This document shows, piece by piece, positions 11,206 to 20,380 of a stretch of 54,587 nucleotides of DNA. Origin of the DNA: Spirochaetaceae bacterium (GTDB lineage: Bacteria; Spirochaetota; Spirochaetia; Treponematales; Treponemataceae); NCBI GenBank assembly GCA_017623685.1, contig JAGAOP010000063.1:1-54587 (forward strand), written 5' to 3'. The notes beneath the pieces were generated by a model that saw nothing but the letters and a program-made list of their open reading frames with translations, was not told where the DNA came from and ran no database searches. The position numbers were made by a program, and so were the translations under genes. Position 1 is the first letter of the stretch. Every line of letters begins with the position of its first letter.

Positions 11206-14200
11206 TTATACAGGCAAACTAATAATATTTCCAGTGTTTTCTTTAGATTTATCTATATTTTTTCCACAGACAATTGATTTATAGGATTTATTCTTCATTT
11301 GATCTAAGATTCTCATTGCAGCCTTTGAAACATCCTGAGGAGTTACAGTTAACAATAATTGTAATTTTTTTTTCCTTAATTCTGGAGAAATTCCACAAAG
11401 ATATCTGTTAAACCCAAGGCTTCCTCTAGCTGATGGAGTTTTAGGTTGAATTTCTTTACTATAGCAACCTGTTATTGCTTTTTCCAAAGATTCAGAATCA
11501 ACCCCGTCTTTTGCAACTGCTTCCAAAGCTTGCATATAAACTTGTAAGGAGCGATAGGGTTTTGGATCTCGATAAGAAGAAAATGAAAAATAATTGCTCA
11601 ATGGATCTACCACAGCAGATGCCCCGTAAGCTCCTCCAATAGTTCTAATTTGTTCCCAAAGATGAAAATTAGTTAGTAAATGAGCTAAAACAGATTCTGC
11701 TACAGATTCAATTGTGGCATAAGAACTAGAATGGCAAGATAAAGCAGCAAATGCGACCTGGGTTGATGTGGAAAAAACTTGAATTTCTTGTAAACTATTA
11801 AAATTTAATGCTCCTAAGGGTTTATCTGTTAGAGAATAAAAATCTTCGTCTTTGAAAGTTTTTACTTCCACAGGAGCAGAAATTTTTGTTCGTTCCACTA
11901 AAGAATCTAAATGAGGTTTTATTTTTTCTATTCCTTCTGAATCAGAAATTACATGAAAAATACCTCCGGCTTCCAAAAGACGTTTTTGAATTTTTAAAAA
12001 TCTTTGAATTAAGACATCAATATTATCAGTTTGCTCTAAAATGAAAAATAATTGTGTTAAACCATGGGATATTTCATCTTTTGCACAGGAAACAGATAAT
12101 CGGCAATTTGCACGGCTACTAGCATATTCCATTCCCATAGGGACAACAGAAGATATTAAATCATTTTTGAATTCCACAATTAGATCAGTAATTCTTTTTT
12201 TATCAGAAAAATCTGTGGTTAATATGCAGTCATAAAAAATATTCATTACTTCTGGTGCATTTTCAACAAGAAATTTGCATCGATACATTAGCCAATCTCT
12301 ACCTTGAACAGAAAGGTCTCTTTTAACACCCTGGGCTTCATACATTACAGAATAAAAAACAGAAGCAGTAAAATCTCCGGTATTTAAAACAATTCTAGAA
12401 TCAGTATCTACCCAATTTTTACCTCCAAAACCACAGTTTGTAGCCACAATAGAAAAAAGAGGTAAATAAAGATAATCTTCTGGATCAAGAACATCCACAG
12501 GGATGCAAAGTTTCAAATAGGTTATTCCGTTTGTGTTTTCTTCGTTTATAAAAAGTGGCACATTATTTTTTGTTGTACAAGGATTTGTAGTAAAATTATC
12601 TAGTGTGATGTCTAAACTATAGGGTGAAACATGGGGCAAAGTTTTTACCACTTCTGGAGAATCCTCGGTCTGTTGGAATTCTGTTAAGGCTTGTTGGCTT
12701 TTTTTAACATCCCCTATTGTAGTTTGAGCTAACAATGATTTTGCTAATTTTTTTTCCCTTTCTAATCTTTCCGTTTCATAAGATTCTTCAGGATAAACAG
12801 TGATGATTCCACAGTAATTATTGTCTATCAAATGAGTTTTTAACAAATTTCGTAAATAATCAGAATTAGCTAAAACCCTTTCTTTTACTGTTTTAAAAGC
12901 TGAAATGTAGGACATTGTATAAAATGGAGGAAATCCATAAAGCCAACCTTGTAAACATCGTCTCATTAAAACTAGAGAATATGGACCATAGAACCGTTGA
13001 ATTTCTCGTTGAGAAAATTCCACGGATAGAATTGCAGCATCTAGATTTTCTTGAGGAATACCATTTTCATATAAATTTTGAATAACATTTTTTACAAGTT
13101 GATAAACCTTTTGTGAATTTTCCCGTGGCACACCTCTAAGTCCTGTATTTAACAAAGACCACTTCATTTCAGAAAATAAACCACAGTTAGGAACTAAATC
13201 TTCACCTAAATTTGATTCCACCAATGCTCGAGACAAGGGAGAACCATCATGTCCCATAAGAATCTCGATTAACAGTATTATTTCCATTCTAGAAATAGGA
13301 TCTATAGCATCTTCTAGACACCAAGAAATATTGACTGTCGAAGAATCAGTTTTATTTTTTTCCATAGGGCCTGGTTTTTCTACAATCAAAGGACCATTTT
13401 CAAAATTTCTAGTAGGAAATTTCATTTGAGTTAGTTTATCTTTAATTTTCTTAGAATTATCTTTAAAATAAAAATCCTTAAAACGACTTAATATCTTTGA
13501 ATTTAAGAAATCTAACTGTTCTTTTGTGGAAATATCACCATAAAGAAAAACCTTACAATTTGAAGGTGAATAATGAACATGATGAAAATTCAAATATTCT
13601 TCATAGGTTAGGTTTGGAATATCTAATGGGTCACCACCTGAATCATAATCATATATGGTGTCTTTTAGCATAGTTTTTATAACCCAATCAGAAGCTACAC
13701 CATCAAAGCTAGAATAATTTCCCTTCATTTCGTTGTATACCACACCTTGAATAGAGGGTTCATTATTTGCGTCTAATTCTAACCTATGACCTTCTTGCAA
13801 AAATGTCCATTTTTCTAATTTAGGAAAAAAAACAGCATCCCCATAAACAGCCATTAAGTTAAAATAATCTTCCCTAGAAACAGAAGAAGCAGGATATACT
13901 GTTTTATCAGGAAAAGTCATTGCATTCAAAAAAGTTTTTATACTTTGATTTGCCAATCGGATAAAAGGATTTTTTAAAGGATAGGCTTCTGAACCACATA
14001 AAACTGAATGTTCAAGAATGTGAGCAACCCCTGTAGAATTTTCTGAGGGAGTTCCAAAAGCAAAAGCAAATAAATTCTCTTTATCATCACATACTATATG
14101 AAAAACTTCTAAATCAGAAGCTTTGTGTTTAAGCCAAATACCCTTTGCTTTATAATCAGAAATATCATTTATTTCTAAAACTTCAAACCCATTATATATT

Positions 14201-14235
14201 TCACCCTTATTTAAGTCTAAACAAATTTCCTTCAT
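11206..14235 (-). CDS. M16C-family zinc metallopeptidase (presequence protease/CymI type)
   Basis: 1009 residues, the length of single-chain M16C enzymes. The inverted zinc motif HILEH lies at residues 72-76 (H72, H76 ligands, E75 catalytic), with the downstream ligand Glu in VVYNEMKGNYSS. A helical linker joins the two halves, and the C-terminal half has the degenerate insulinase fold (GGAYGASAVVDPLSNYFSFSSYRDP). The family degrades peptides up to about 65 residues inside a closed chamber. No signal peptide is seen, so it is probably cytoplasmic and clears peptides. CATAAT lies exactly 6 nt before the ATG, and there is no Shine-Dalgarno, suggesting a leaderless message. Confidence 0.9.
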   Translation of the reverse strand: MKEICLDLNKGEIYNGFEVLEINDISDYKAKGIWLKHKASDLEVFHIVCDDKENLFAFAFGTPSENSTGVAHILEHSVLCGSEAYPLKNPFIRLANQSIKTFLNAMTFPDKTVYPASSVSREDYFNLMAVYGDAVFFPKLEKWTFLQEGHRLELDANNEPSIQGVVYNEMKGNYSSFDGVASDWVIKTMLKDTIYDYDSGGDPLDIPNLTYEEYLNFHHVHYSPSNCKVFLYGDISTKEQLDFLNSKILSRFKDFYFKDNSKKIKDKLTQMKFPTRNFENGPLIVEKPGPMEKNKTDSSTVNISWCLEDAIDPISRMEIILLIEILMGHDGSPLSRALVESNLGEDLVPNCGLFSEMKWSLLNTGLRGVPRENSQKVYQLVKNVIQNLYENGIPQENLDAAILSVEFSQREIQRFYGPYSLVLMRRCLQGWLYGFPPFYTMSYISAFKTVKERVLANSDYLRNLLKTHLIDNNYCGIITVYPEESYETERLEREKKLAKSLLAQTTIGDVKKSQQALTEFQQTEDSPEVVKTLPHVSPYSLDITLDNFTTNPCTTKNNVPLFINEENTNGITYLKLCIPVDVLDPEDYLYLPLFSIVATNCGFGGKNWVDTDSRIVLNTGDFTASVFYSVMYEAQGVKRDLSVQGRDWLMYRCKFLVENAPEVMNIFYDCILTTDFSDKKRITDLIVEFKNDLISSVVPMGMEYASSRANCRLSVSCAKDEISHGLTQLFFILEQTDNIDVLIQRFLKIQKRLLEAGGIFHVISDSEGIEKIKPHLDSLVERTKISAPVEVKTFKDEDFYSLTDKPLGALNFNSLQEIQVFSTSTQVAFAALSCHSSSYATIESVAESVLAHLLTNFHLWEQIRTIGGAYGASAVVDPLSNYFSFSSYRDPKPYRSLQVYMQALEAVAKDGVDSESLEKAITGCYSKEIQPKTPSARGSLGFNRYLCGISPELRKKKLQLLLTVTPQDVSKAAMRILDQMKNKSYKSIVCGKNIDKSKENTGNIISLPV

Positions 14236-14241
14236 ATTCTA

Positions 14242-14270
14242 ATTATGATATAAAAAAAAAATCTAGTCTA
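14242..14270 (-). promoter_or_regulatory. Promoter placing the transcript start at the M16C ATG
   Basis: On the minus strand TAGACT (14265-14270), a 17-nt spacer and CATAAT (14242-14247), then 6 nt to the ATG at 14235. Confidence 0.5.
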
Positions 14271-14289
14271 TAGTATTTTTTTTAAGTAC

Positions 14290-14319
14290 TTGAAGTGATA
14301 CATTCATATTTGGTATAAT
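14290..14319 (+). promoter_or_regulatory. Promoter of the amino-acid binding protein gene
   Basis: TTGAAG at 14290-14295, an 18-nt spacer, TATAAT at 14314-14319. A strong Shine-Dalgarno TTGGAGG precedes the ATG at 14348. Confidence 0.65.
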
Positions 14320-14347
14320 TTTTTATTATTATTTTGGAGGTCATTTT

Positions 14348-15187
14348 ATGAAGACAATGAAAACAATTTTTGCATTTTTCTTTGCTATGATGATGGTACT
14401 ACCTGTTATGGCTGGTGGAAAAAAAGATGTTTCTGTAATGGAAAAAATCAAAGCTGATGGTAAAATCATTCTTGGAACATCCGCTGACTACCCACCATAT
14501 GAATTCCATTCAATGGTAGATGGAAAAGATACCATCGTTGGATTTGATATTTCTATTGCACAAGAAATTGCAAAAGATTTAGGTGTTGAATTAGAAATCA
14601 AAGACATGAATTTTGATGGTCTACTTGCTGCATTAGTTTCAGGAAATGTAGATTTTGTAATTTCAGGTATGACACCTACAGAAGAAAGAAAACAAAACGT
14701 GGACTTTTCAGATATTTATTATGAAGCTGTTCACGGGGCTGTAATTCGTGTTGCAGATGAAGCAAAATATGCTGCAAACCCAGAATCTTTAAAAGATGTA
14801 TTAATCGGTGCACAAAAAGGTGCAATTCAAGTAGGAATTGCAAAAGAACAAATCAAAGGTGTAACTGGTAGCGATTTGGATAACAATCATCCACAGGTTA
14901 AAGAACTTGGAACTTTGCCTGACTTGATTATGGAAGTTAAAAACAACAAAATCGAAGCAGTTATTGCTGAATTACCTGTTGCAAAGGCTTATGTAAACGC
15001 AAACCCAGATTTAATGATTGCAGAATATACTTTCCAGGATACAGAAGGTGGTTCTGCTATTGCTATAAAGAAAGGCAACACAGAATTAGTTGATGCAATT
15101 AATGCAACTATTGCACGCCTTATCGCAGAAGACAAAATCACTGAATTTGTTGGAGAAGCAAGCCTTCTTGCAGATTCGCAGCAATAA
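14348..15187 (+). CDS. Amino-acid ABC transporter substrate-binding protein (SBP family 3)
   Basis: 279 residues: signal peptide MKTMKTIFAFFFAMMMVLPVMA, then the bacterial SBP_bac_3 fold. Hallmarks are KADGKIILGTSADYPPYEF at the mature N-terminus, VGFDISIAQEIAKDLGVELEI, and the signature NFDGLLAALVSGNVDFVISGMTPTEERKQNVDFSDIYYEA. It resembles periplasmic receptors for polar amino acids or cystine. No lipobox Cys is present, so unlike many treponemal SBPs it should be soluble in the periplasm. No permease or ATPase gene lies nearby, so it is an orphan receptor. The last codons (S-Q-Q-stop) are the seed of the tandem repeat array that follows. Confidence 0.92.
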   Translation: MKTMKTIFAFFFAMMMVLPVMAGGKKDVSVMEKIKADGKIILGTSADYPPYEFHSMVDGKDTIVGFDISIAQEIAKDLGVELEIKDMNFDGLLAALVSGNVDFVISGMTPTEERKQNVDFSDIYYEAVHGAVIRVADEAKYAANPESLKDVLIGAQKGAIQVGIAKEQIKGVTGSDLDNNHPQVKELGTLPDLIMEVKNNKIEAVIAELPVAKAYVNANPDLMIAEYTFQDTEGGSAIAIKKGNTELVDAINATIARLIAEDKITEFVGEASLLADSQQ

Positions 15188-15188
15188 C

Positions 15189-15563
15189 AAAGCGAATCTA
15201 ATTCGCAACAATAATAAAGCAAATCTAATTCGCAGCAATAATAAAGCAAATTAATTCGCAACAATAACAAAGCGAATCTAATTCGCAGCAATAATAAAGC
15301 AAATTAATTCGCAACAATAATAAAGCGAATCTAATTCGCAGCAATAATAAAGCGAATTTAATTCGCAGCAATAATAAAGCGAATTTAATTCGCAGCAATA
15401 ATAAAGCGAATCTAATTTGCAACAATAATAAAGCGAATTTAATTTGCAACAATAATAAAGCGAATTTAATTTGCAGCAATAATAAAGCGAATTTAATTTG
15501 CAGCAATAATAAAGCGAATCTAATTTGCAGCAATAATAAAGCAAATTAATTTGCAACAATAAA
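15189..15563. repeat. 14-unit tandem array of 26-27 bp palindromic repeats in a 3' UTR
   Basis: Eleven units of 27 bp and three of 26 bp follow each other with no spacers. Each unit holds a near or perfect palindrome (for example GCGAATTTAATTCGC, or GCAAATTAATTTGC in the last unit) joined by (A/G)CAATAATAAA. The array begins 2 bp after the stop codon of the binding protein gene, and the last codons TCG CAG CAA TAA match the repeat, so the array looks like expansion of the 3' end of that gene. It ends at the terminator. Long minus-strand frames across it are by-products of the 27-nt period. Confidence 0.95.
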
Positions 15564-15564
15564 A

Positions 15565-15615
15565 AATCCCGCAAAGGCAAAGTAAAAAGCATTGCTCTTA
15601 TGCGGGATTCTTTTT
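15565..15615. terminator. Bidirectional intrinsic terminator
   Basis: AATCCCGCA (15565-15573) pairs with TGCGGGATT (15601-15609), then CTTTTT on the plus strand. In the opposite direction the hairpin ends in TGCGGGATT plus further T residues. It serves the binding protein gene (+) and the NifX-like gene (-). Confidence 0.85.
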
Positions 15616-15630
15616 AATAATCCGTGTATT

Positions 15631-16023
15631 TTAATGGCTTCCGCAACTGTGGTCAGCACAACTATGATTGCTGCAACTGTCCCCATGATGATGATTACAT
15701 TTTCCTGCCGGATTGTCTTTTAAATCCCCATTGGCACAAAAATGCAAAGCGGCATCTGCAGAACCTGATTGACCTGCAATAACATTTATACCTTCCGCTT
15801 CCAAACCATCTCTAGCACCTTGACCAATTCCACCACAAACAACAGTATCTACATTTAATTCTTTTAAAAACTTAATCAAAAGAGAATGTCCTGAACCTTC
15901 TGTAGAAACAACTTGAGCAGAAATAACTTTATTATTTTCTACGGAACCAATTAAAAAATTAGGAGATTTTCCAAAATGCTGAAAAATCATTCCATCTTCG
16001 TAAGTAATTGCAATTTTCATCAA
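15631..16023 (-). CDS. NifX/NafY-like (dinitrogenase iron-molybdenum cofactor family) protein with His/Cys-rich tail
   Basis: 130 residues. Residues 1-105 form the small RNase H-like fold of the Nitro_FeMo-Co family (MKIAITYEDGMIFQHFGKSPNFLI...VDTVVCGGIGQGARDGLEAEGINVIAG). The last 25 residues are rich in Cys and His (CNHHHGDSCSNHSCADHSCG). Non-nitrogen-fixing anaerobes have many such proteins, presumed to bind iron-sulfur or other metal clusters; no nif gene is seen here, so nitrogenase work is unlikely. The tail looks like a metal-binding or metal-storage extension. AAGGAT precedes the ATG. It lies downstream of the CBM48 gene but is separated from it by a terminator. Confidence 0.82.
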   Translation of the reverse strand: MMKIAITYEDGMIFQHFGKSPNFLIGSVENNKVISAQVVSTEGSGHSLLIKFLKELNVDTVVCGGIGQGARDGLEAEGINVIAGQSGSADAALHFCANGDLKDNPAGKCNHHHGDSCSNHSCADHSCGSH

Positions 16024-16038
16024 TAATTATCCTTTATT

Positions 16039-16070
16039 TAAAAAAATAACTGCCCTGAAAAAAGGGCAGC
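16039..16070 (-). terminator. Terminator after the CBM48 gene
   Basis: On the minus strand CTGCCC (16064-16069) pairs with GGGCAG (16050-16055), followed by TTATTTTTTT. Confidence 0.75.
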
Positions 16071-16091
16071 AAAATTTGACAATAATTAGTA

Positions 16092-16400
16092 TTAAACGAT
16101 AACAACACTGTTGTCAGTATTTGAAAATGGTGCAGGAATATACTTATCAGCGGCCCAATCGTTTTCCCATCGCTTACCATCTAAAAGATAGCGAAATTGA
16201 TACTCTCTACCTGTTTCCAAAGTAAGAGTAACATTAAAACTCCCATTTTTCAATTTTTTCATTGGAGTATCTACACTACTCCAGCTGTTAAAATCACCTG
16301 CAAGCCAAACTTTTTCAGCTCCTTGAGCTGCTTCAGCTGATAATTCAAATTTAACCTTACAAGTTTTTTGCTTTTCTGAATACGTTTTATATAGGGCCAT
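16092..16400 (-). CDS. Stand-alone CBM48 (isoamylase N-terminal type) glycogen-binding protein
   Basis: 102 residues forming one early-set beta-sandwich domain. VWLAGDFNSWSSVDTPMKKLKNG and YQFRYLLDGKRWENDWAADKYIP are typical of CBM48/AMPK-beta glycogen-binding modules, including the conserved Trp and Asn residues. No catalytic domain is attached and there is no signal peptide, so it probably binds cytoplasmic glycogen or regulates a partner enzyme. GGAGGAATT precedes the ATG, and TATAAT-like sequences lie about 15-25 nt further upstream. A terminator follows it. Confidence 0.85.
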   Translation of the reverse strand: MALYKTYSEKQKTCKVKFELSAEAAQGAEKVWLAGDFNSWSSVDTPMKKLKNGSFNVTLTLETGREYQFRYLLDGKRWENDWAADKYIPAPFSNTDNSVVIV

Positions 16401-16615
16401 AATTCCTCCAGATAAATTATAATTAATTAACCTATAAATATAGTATACTACATTTTAGAATTATGGTATAGTAGTTTTTGAGATTTTTATAACTAGAAGC
16501 TGAAATTGAGAAAAAATCGAACACAATTTAAGAAAATAGGCTTTTTTTATTAAAACACTATATTTTTTTTATTTTTTATGCTTAAATATTATTATATTAG
16601 GAGTTTTATTATCTT

Positions 16616-17788
16616 ATGGAAAAGAAAAAATATCTTTTTACTTCAGAATCAGTTGGCGAAGGACATCCAGATAAACTTTGCGACCAAATTTCTGACGCAA
16701 TACTAGACGAATGTTTGAAAAATGATAGCGAAAGTCATGTTGCTTGCGAAACATTTGCCTCTACAGCTCTTGTACTTGTTGGAGGTGAAATTACCACTAG
16801 TACATTTGTTGACGTACAACAGGTTGCTAGAAATATAGCACGGGAAATAGGATACACAGATTCAGACTATGGCTTAGATTGCGATTCTATGGCTGTAATG
16901 AATATGATACATGCCCAATCCCCAGATATAAATCAAGGTGTTGTAGGCAAAGGTCTTTCTGAGTATCAAGGGCAACAAGGTGCAGGCGATCAAGGTATGA
17001 TGTTCGGATTTGCTTGTTCTGAAACACCTGAACTTATGCCAGCTCCAATTATGTATTCTCACAAACTTCTACTTAAAGCTTCTAATATGCGAAAAAAAGG
17101 CGGCATGAATTGGTTGCGCCCAGACGCAAAAAGTCAGGTAACAATTCAGTACGAAGATCATAAGCCAATTCGTATTGATACAGTTGTAATTTCTCATCAA
17201 CACGACCCTGAAATTAATTATTCCACAATAAAAGAAAGTTTGATTGAAGAAATAATAAAACCTGTACTTGAACCTTCTGGACTTTTAGATAAGGATACTA
17301 AATTTTTTATTAACCCCACTGGACGATTTGTTATTGGTGGTCCCTTTGGCGACACAGGCTTAACAGGTCGTAAAATAATTGTAGATACATACGGTGGCAT
17401 GGGACGCCATGGGGGAGGTGCTTTTTCTGGAAAAGACCCTTCAAAAGTAGACCGTTCAGCAGCATACATGGCTCGTTACATTGCAAAAAATGTTGTTGCA
17501 GCTGAACTTGCTGAACGTTGCGAAGTACAGTTAGCCTATGCCATTGGAGTTCCCTTTCCAGTTTCCATAATGGTTGATACCTTTGGAACAGGAAAGGTAG
17601 AAGACGCAATAATCGCTGATGCAATAAAAGAAGTTTTTGATTGTACTCCAGCAGGAATTATTAAAACCTTAGATTTAAAGAAACCCATTTATCAAGCCAC
17701 CGCTGCCTATGGGCATTTTGGTAGAAGTGAATTTTCATGGGAATCAACCAATATGGTAGAAGCTCTAAAAAAGGCAATTAAAGGTTAA
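16616..17788 (+). CDS. metK: S-adenosylmethionine synthetase
   Basis: 390 residues, full length. The conserved blocks are [24 protein letters not shown] at the N-terminus, [13 protein letters not shown], the ATP loop [14 protein letters not shown], and [19 protein letters not shown]. It makes SAM from methionine and ATP in the cytoplasm. AGGAG lies 12 nt before the ATG, a long spacing. No SAM riboswitch (S-box, SAM-II or SMK-like) was recognised in the 215-bp upstream region, which is AT-rich and otherwise featureless. The nth gene follows 9 bp later. Confidence 0.97.
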   Translation: MEKKKYLFTSESVGEGHPDKLCDQISDAILDECLKNDSESHVACETFASTALVLVGGEITTSTFVDVQQVARNIAREIGYTDSDYGLDCDSMAVMNMIHAQSPDINQGVVGKGLSEYQGQQGAGDQGMMFGFACSETPELMPAPIMYSHKLLLKASNMRKKGGMNWLRPDAKSQVTIQYEDHKPIRIDTVVISHQHDPEINYSTIKESLIEEIIKPVLEPSGLLDKDTKFFINPTGRFVIGGPFGDTGLTGRKIIVDTYGGMGRHGGGAFSGKDPSKVDRSAAYMARYIAKNVVAAELAERCEVQLAYAIGVPFPVSIMVDTFGTGKVEDAIIADAIKEVFDCTPAGIIKTLDLKKPIYQATAAYGHFGRSEFSWESTNMVEALKKAIKG

Positions 17789-17797
17789 AATAATACC

Positions 17798-18463
17798 ATG
17801 GAACCAGAAGCCTCTAGCGACTTTGATTTTCTAAGTGAATCAGAAATTATTCAACTTTTTGACACCTTTCAAAAGTTAAATCCTGAACCCAAAAGTGAAC
17901 TAGAGGCTCCTACCCCATTTACATTGTTAGTTTCAGTAGTTCTTTCCGCCCAAGCCACAGATAAAAGCGTAAACAAAGCAACTAAATCTCTTTACGAAAA
18001 ATTTGATTCTCCTCAAAAAATTCTTGAATTAGGAGAAGAAGGTTTAATAAAATACATTAAATCTATTGGGCTTTATAGATCCAAAGCAAAGCATATCATA
18101 AGTTTGTGTAAAATGTTACTTTCAGATTTTAATGGAGAAATACCTTCAACAAGAGAAGAACTAATGAAGCTACCTGGTGTAGGAAGAAAAACTGCTAATG
18201 TAGTACTAAATGTGATATTTGGCCAACCTACAATGCCAGTGGATACCCATCTTCTTCGAATTAGCCCACGATTAGGACTTTCTAACAGCAAAACTCCAGA
18301 ATCAGTAGAAAATGATTTAATTAATAAAATTCCTTATAAATATATGAAACACGCTCACCACTGGATGATTCTTCACGGGCGATATATTTGTACTGCAAGA
18401 AATCCACTGTGTAAAACTTGCCCAGTAGATAACATCTGCAAACATAATTTTGTTGAAAAATAA
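17798..18463 (+). CDS. nth: Endonuclease III
   Basis: 221 residues. Helix-hairpin-helix LPGVGRKTANVVL carries the catalytic Lys, followed by the catalytic Asp in MPVDTHLLR. The C-terminal 4Fe-4S loop has the correct C-X6-C-X2-C-X5-C spacing (CTARNPLCKTCPVDNIC). It removes oxidised pyrimidines and nicks abasic sites in base-excision repair. The start codon follows metK by 9 bp without a Shine-Dalgarno, so translation is probably coupled within a metK-nth operon. Confidence 0.95.
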   Translation: MEPEASSDFDFLSESEIIQLFDTFQKLNPEPKSELEAPTPFTLLVSVVLSAQATDKSVNKATKSLYEKFDSPQKILELGEEGLIKYIKSIGLYRSKAKHIISLCKMLLSDFNGEIPSTREELMKLPGVGRKTANVVLNVIFGQPTMPVDTHLLRISPRLGLSNSKTPESVENDLINKIPYKYMKHAHHWMILHGRYICTARNPLCKTCPVDNICKHNFVEK

Positions 18464-18498
18464 ATGTACCATGCATTAATATTTGTAGGAGAACAAAT

Positions 18499-19293
18499 AT
18501 GAGTGAATCAATAAAAGAGTTTTTTAATTCAGAAATGCTTTTTAATATTTTAACAAATGTAATAGGCTTAACTATTTTTTTTGTAATTTACTTTATTATA
18601 AAAAAAATAGTTAAAAAAATTGCAGTAAACAAACTAAATCCTCATACAGCATCCTTACTAACAAAAAGTGTAAAATATATTTTTTATATACTTATAATAA
18701 TTTATATTCTTGGATTATTTGATATTGATTTAACAGCATTACTTGGAGCAGCAGGAATCGCAGGAATCGCAGTGGGTTTTGCAGCACAAACTTCAATAAG
18801 TAATATTATCAGTGGTTTCTTTTTACTTACAGACCATGCAGTTAAAATCGGGGACTTTGTAACTATCGATGGAATATCTGGAACAGTAGATTCTGTGGAT
18901 TTAATTTCAATAAAAATTAAAACCCCAGACAATAAAATGGTTAGAATTCCCAACGAAACAGTCGTAAACACTAACCTACAAAATATTTCATTTTATCCTA
19001 CACGCCGATTAGATGTTGTAGTTTCTGTTTCTTATGACACAGACTTAAAATATGCCTTGGACACGCTAGCGACAGTTCCAGAAAAATGTCCTTTAGTACT
19101 AAAAGACCCTGAACCTGTTTTATTTTATACTGAATTTGCAGACTCTGGAATCAACTTGACACTTGGCGTGTGGTTAAACAACAGCGACTTAAATGCTGTA
19201 AGGAATCAAGTTTTTATTGCAATCAAAGAAACCTTTGATGAAGCAAAAATTGAAATCCCCTTCCCTCAAGTAGATATTCACACAAGAAGCTAA
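18499..19293 (+). CDS. Small-conductance mechanosensitive channel, MscS family
   Basis: 264 residues. Two N-terminal membrane helices are followed by the pore helix TM3, rich in Gly and Ala (LLGAAGIAGIAVGFAAQTSISN). The beta domain follows (FKIGDFVTI-type motif as VKIGDFVTIDGISGTVDSVDL, then RIPNETVVNTNLQNIS), then the C-terminal alpha-beta domain. The channel opens under membrane tension to relieve osmotic downshock. GGAG precedes the ATG, 35 bp downstream of nth. It converges with the beta-propeller gene across a 2-bp gap. Confidence 0.93.
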   Translation: MSESIKEFFNSEMLFNILTNVIGLTIFFVIYFIIKKIVKKIAVNKLNPHTASLLTKSVKYIFYILIIIYILGLFDIDLTALLGAAGIAGIAVGFAAQTSISNIISGFFLLTDHAVKIGDFVTIDGISGTVDSVDLISIKIKTPDNKMVRIPNETVVNTNLQNISFYPTRRLDVVVSVSYDTDLKYALDTLATVPEKCPLVLKDPEPVLFYTEFADSGINLTLGVWLNNSDLNAVRNQVFIAIKETFDEAKIEIPFPQVDIHTRS

Positions 19294-19295
19294 AA

Positions 19296-20330
19296 TTATT
19301 TTTCTAGGATGATTTTATATAATTCTAGGTTTGCGTCTTGAAAATTTGAAAAACACAGAATTTTTCCATCTGGGGAAATATCCAATCCTGTTGGCTGATT
19401 TCCTCCTTGAATTTCTAGGGCAACTGTCATGGTTTTTGTATCAATTACTGTAATTCTACCATTTTCTGGACTTCTTAAAGTATAATCTGTTGGGTTATTT
19501 GGTCCTCTAGAAGAAACAAAAAGCCATCTACCATCAAGTAAATCTATTGTGTTGGGATTTGAAAAAACACGAATTTTATTTTTAATTTCAAAAGAATCTA
19601 AATCGATAGAAAAAATATTTCGATGATACATATCACTTACATATGCAGTTTTAAATAGGGAATCTACTACAACATGACGCATAGCACTTTTTTCTACATA
19701 AATTGAATCTATTAAATCTCCAGAAGAAACAGAAAACTTTTCTATTCGACCACCTTCAAAAGATAAACTAATAAGATTTTCACCTTCATCAACAAAAATC
19801 ATTCCTCTTGGAGCAGATGCTGTTTTAATTTTTTTTACGACTGTCCCTGTTTCATAATCAATTAAAGAAATATCATTAGAAACCCAATTTGAAACGGCTA
19901 ATAAAGATTTTTCTGGTGACCATGCTATAAATTTTGACCAAACCCCATGTGTATTTATTTCTCTTCGGAATTTAAAATCCGTAGCAGAATATTCATAAAT
20001 TAAGCCTGTAGTCATTTGAGAAACAAAAAAAGCATTTTTTTCAGGAATAAATAATCCTTCTGCAAAACCCTTTTGGGAAGAATTAGGAGGACAAATTCTA
20101 CTTTGCATTTTTCCATTACTTACATCAAAAACATCAAATCCTTGGTCATCTAACAAGGGTAACACAATTTTTTTACCATCAGGCGAAAAAAGAACCTGCT
20201 TAGGTTGTTCACCACATTGAAAAGTTCCAATCTTTTCTAAGTAGATTTTTGTTTCTTCTGTAAAAGAAAAATAAGAAAAATTAAAAATAATAATCGTAAG
20301 ACATAAAAACTTAAAAAAGAGTCTATTCAT
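19296..20330 (-). CDS. Exported YVTN/NHL-type beta-propeller protein
   Basis: 344 residues: signal peptide MNRLFFKFLCLTIIIFNFSYF, then about seven blades of the YVTN/cytochrome-D1-like type (KQVLFSPDGKKIVLPLLDDQGFDVFDV, AWSPEKSLLAVSNWVSNDISLIDYETG, RHVVVDSLFKTAYVSDMYHRNIF, TGLDISPDGKILCFSNFQDANLELY). It is probably periplasmic or surface-exposed. The ligand is unknown and no catalytic residues stand out. The promoter is a good match (GTGACA-17-TATAAT) and places the transcript start at the ATG, diverging from ruvA. Confidence 0.8.
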   Translation of the reverse strand: MNRLFFKFLCLTIIIFNFSYFSFTEETKIYLEKIGTFQCGEQPKQVLFSPDGKKIVLPLLDDQGFDVFDVSNGKMQSRICPPNSSQKGFAEGLFIPEKNAFFVSQMTTGLIYEYSATDFKFRREINTHGVWSKFIAWSPEKSLLAVSNWVSNDISLIDYETGTVVKKIKTASAPRGMIFVDEGENLISLSFEGGRIEKFSVSSGDLIDSIYVEKSAMRHVVVDSLFKTAYVSDMYHRNIFSIDLDSFEIKNKIRVFSNPNTIDLLDGRWLFVSSRGPNNPTDYTLRSPENGRITVIDTKTMTVALEIQGGNQPTGLDISPDGKILCFSNFQDANLELYKIILEK

Positions 20331-20336
20331 AAAATG

Positions 20337-20365
20337 ATTATAACACTAGAAATCATAGTTGTCAC
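20337..20365 (-). promoter_or_regulatory. Promoter of the beta-propeller gene, start at ATG
   Basis: Minus-strand GTGACA (20360-20365), a 17-nt spacer and perfect TATAAT (20337-20342), then 6 nt to the ATG at 20330. Back-to-back with the ruvA promoter. Confidence 0.7.
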
Positions 20366-20380
20366 TTTTATAATTAACAG

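Noticed and set aside
15189-15563. CRISPR array
   Set aside because: Units are directly abutted with no unique spacers and no cas genes are present.
15225-15592. Two overlapping minus-strand frames of about 100 codons made of LLYYCC-like or FALLLLQI-like repeats
   Set aside because: They are produced by the 27-bp period of the tandem array, lack ribosome binding sites and sit in a 3' UTR next to a terminator.
15631-16023. Nitrogen fixation gene
   Set aside because: Nitro_FeMo-Co domain proteins are common in non-fixing anaerobes and no nif structural or assembly genes are in the window.
16401-16615. SAM riboswitch upstream of metK
   Set aside because: The region is AT-rich with no multi-stem arrangement or conserved riboswitch core that I can identify.
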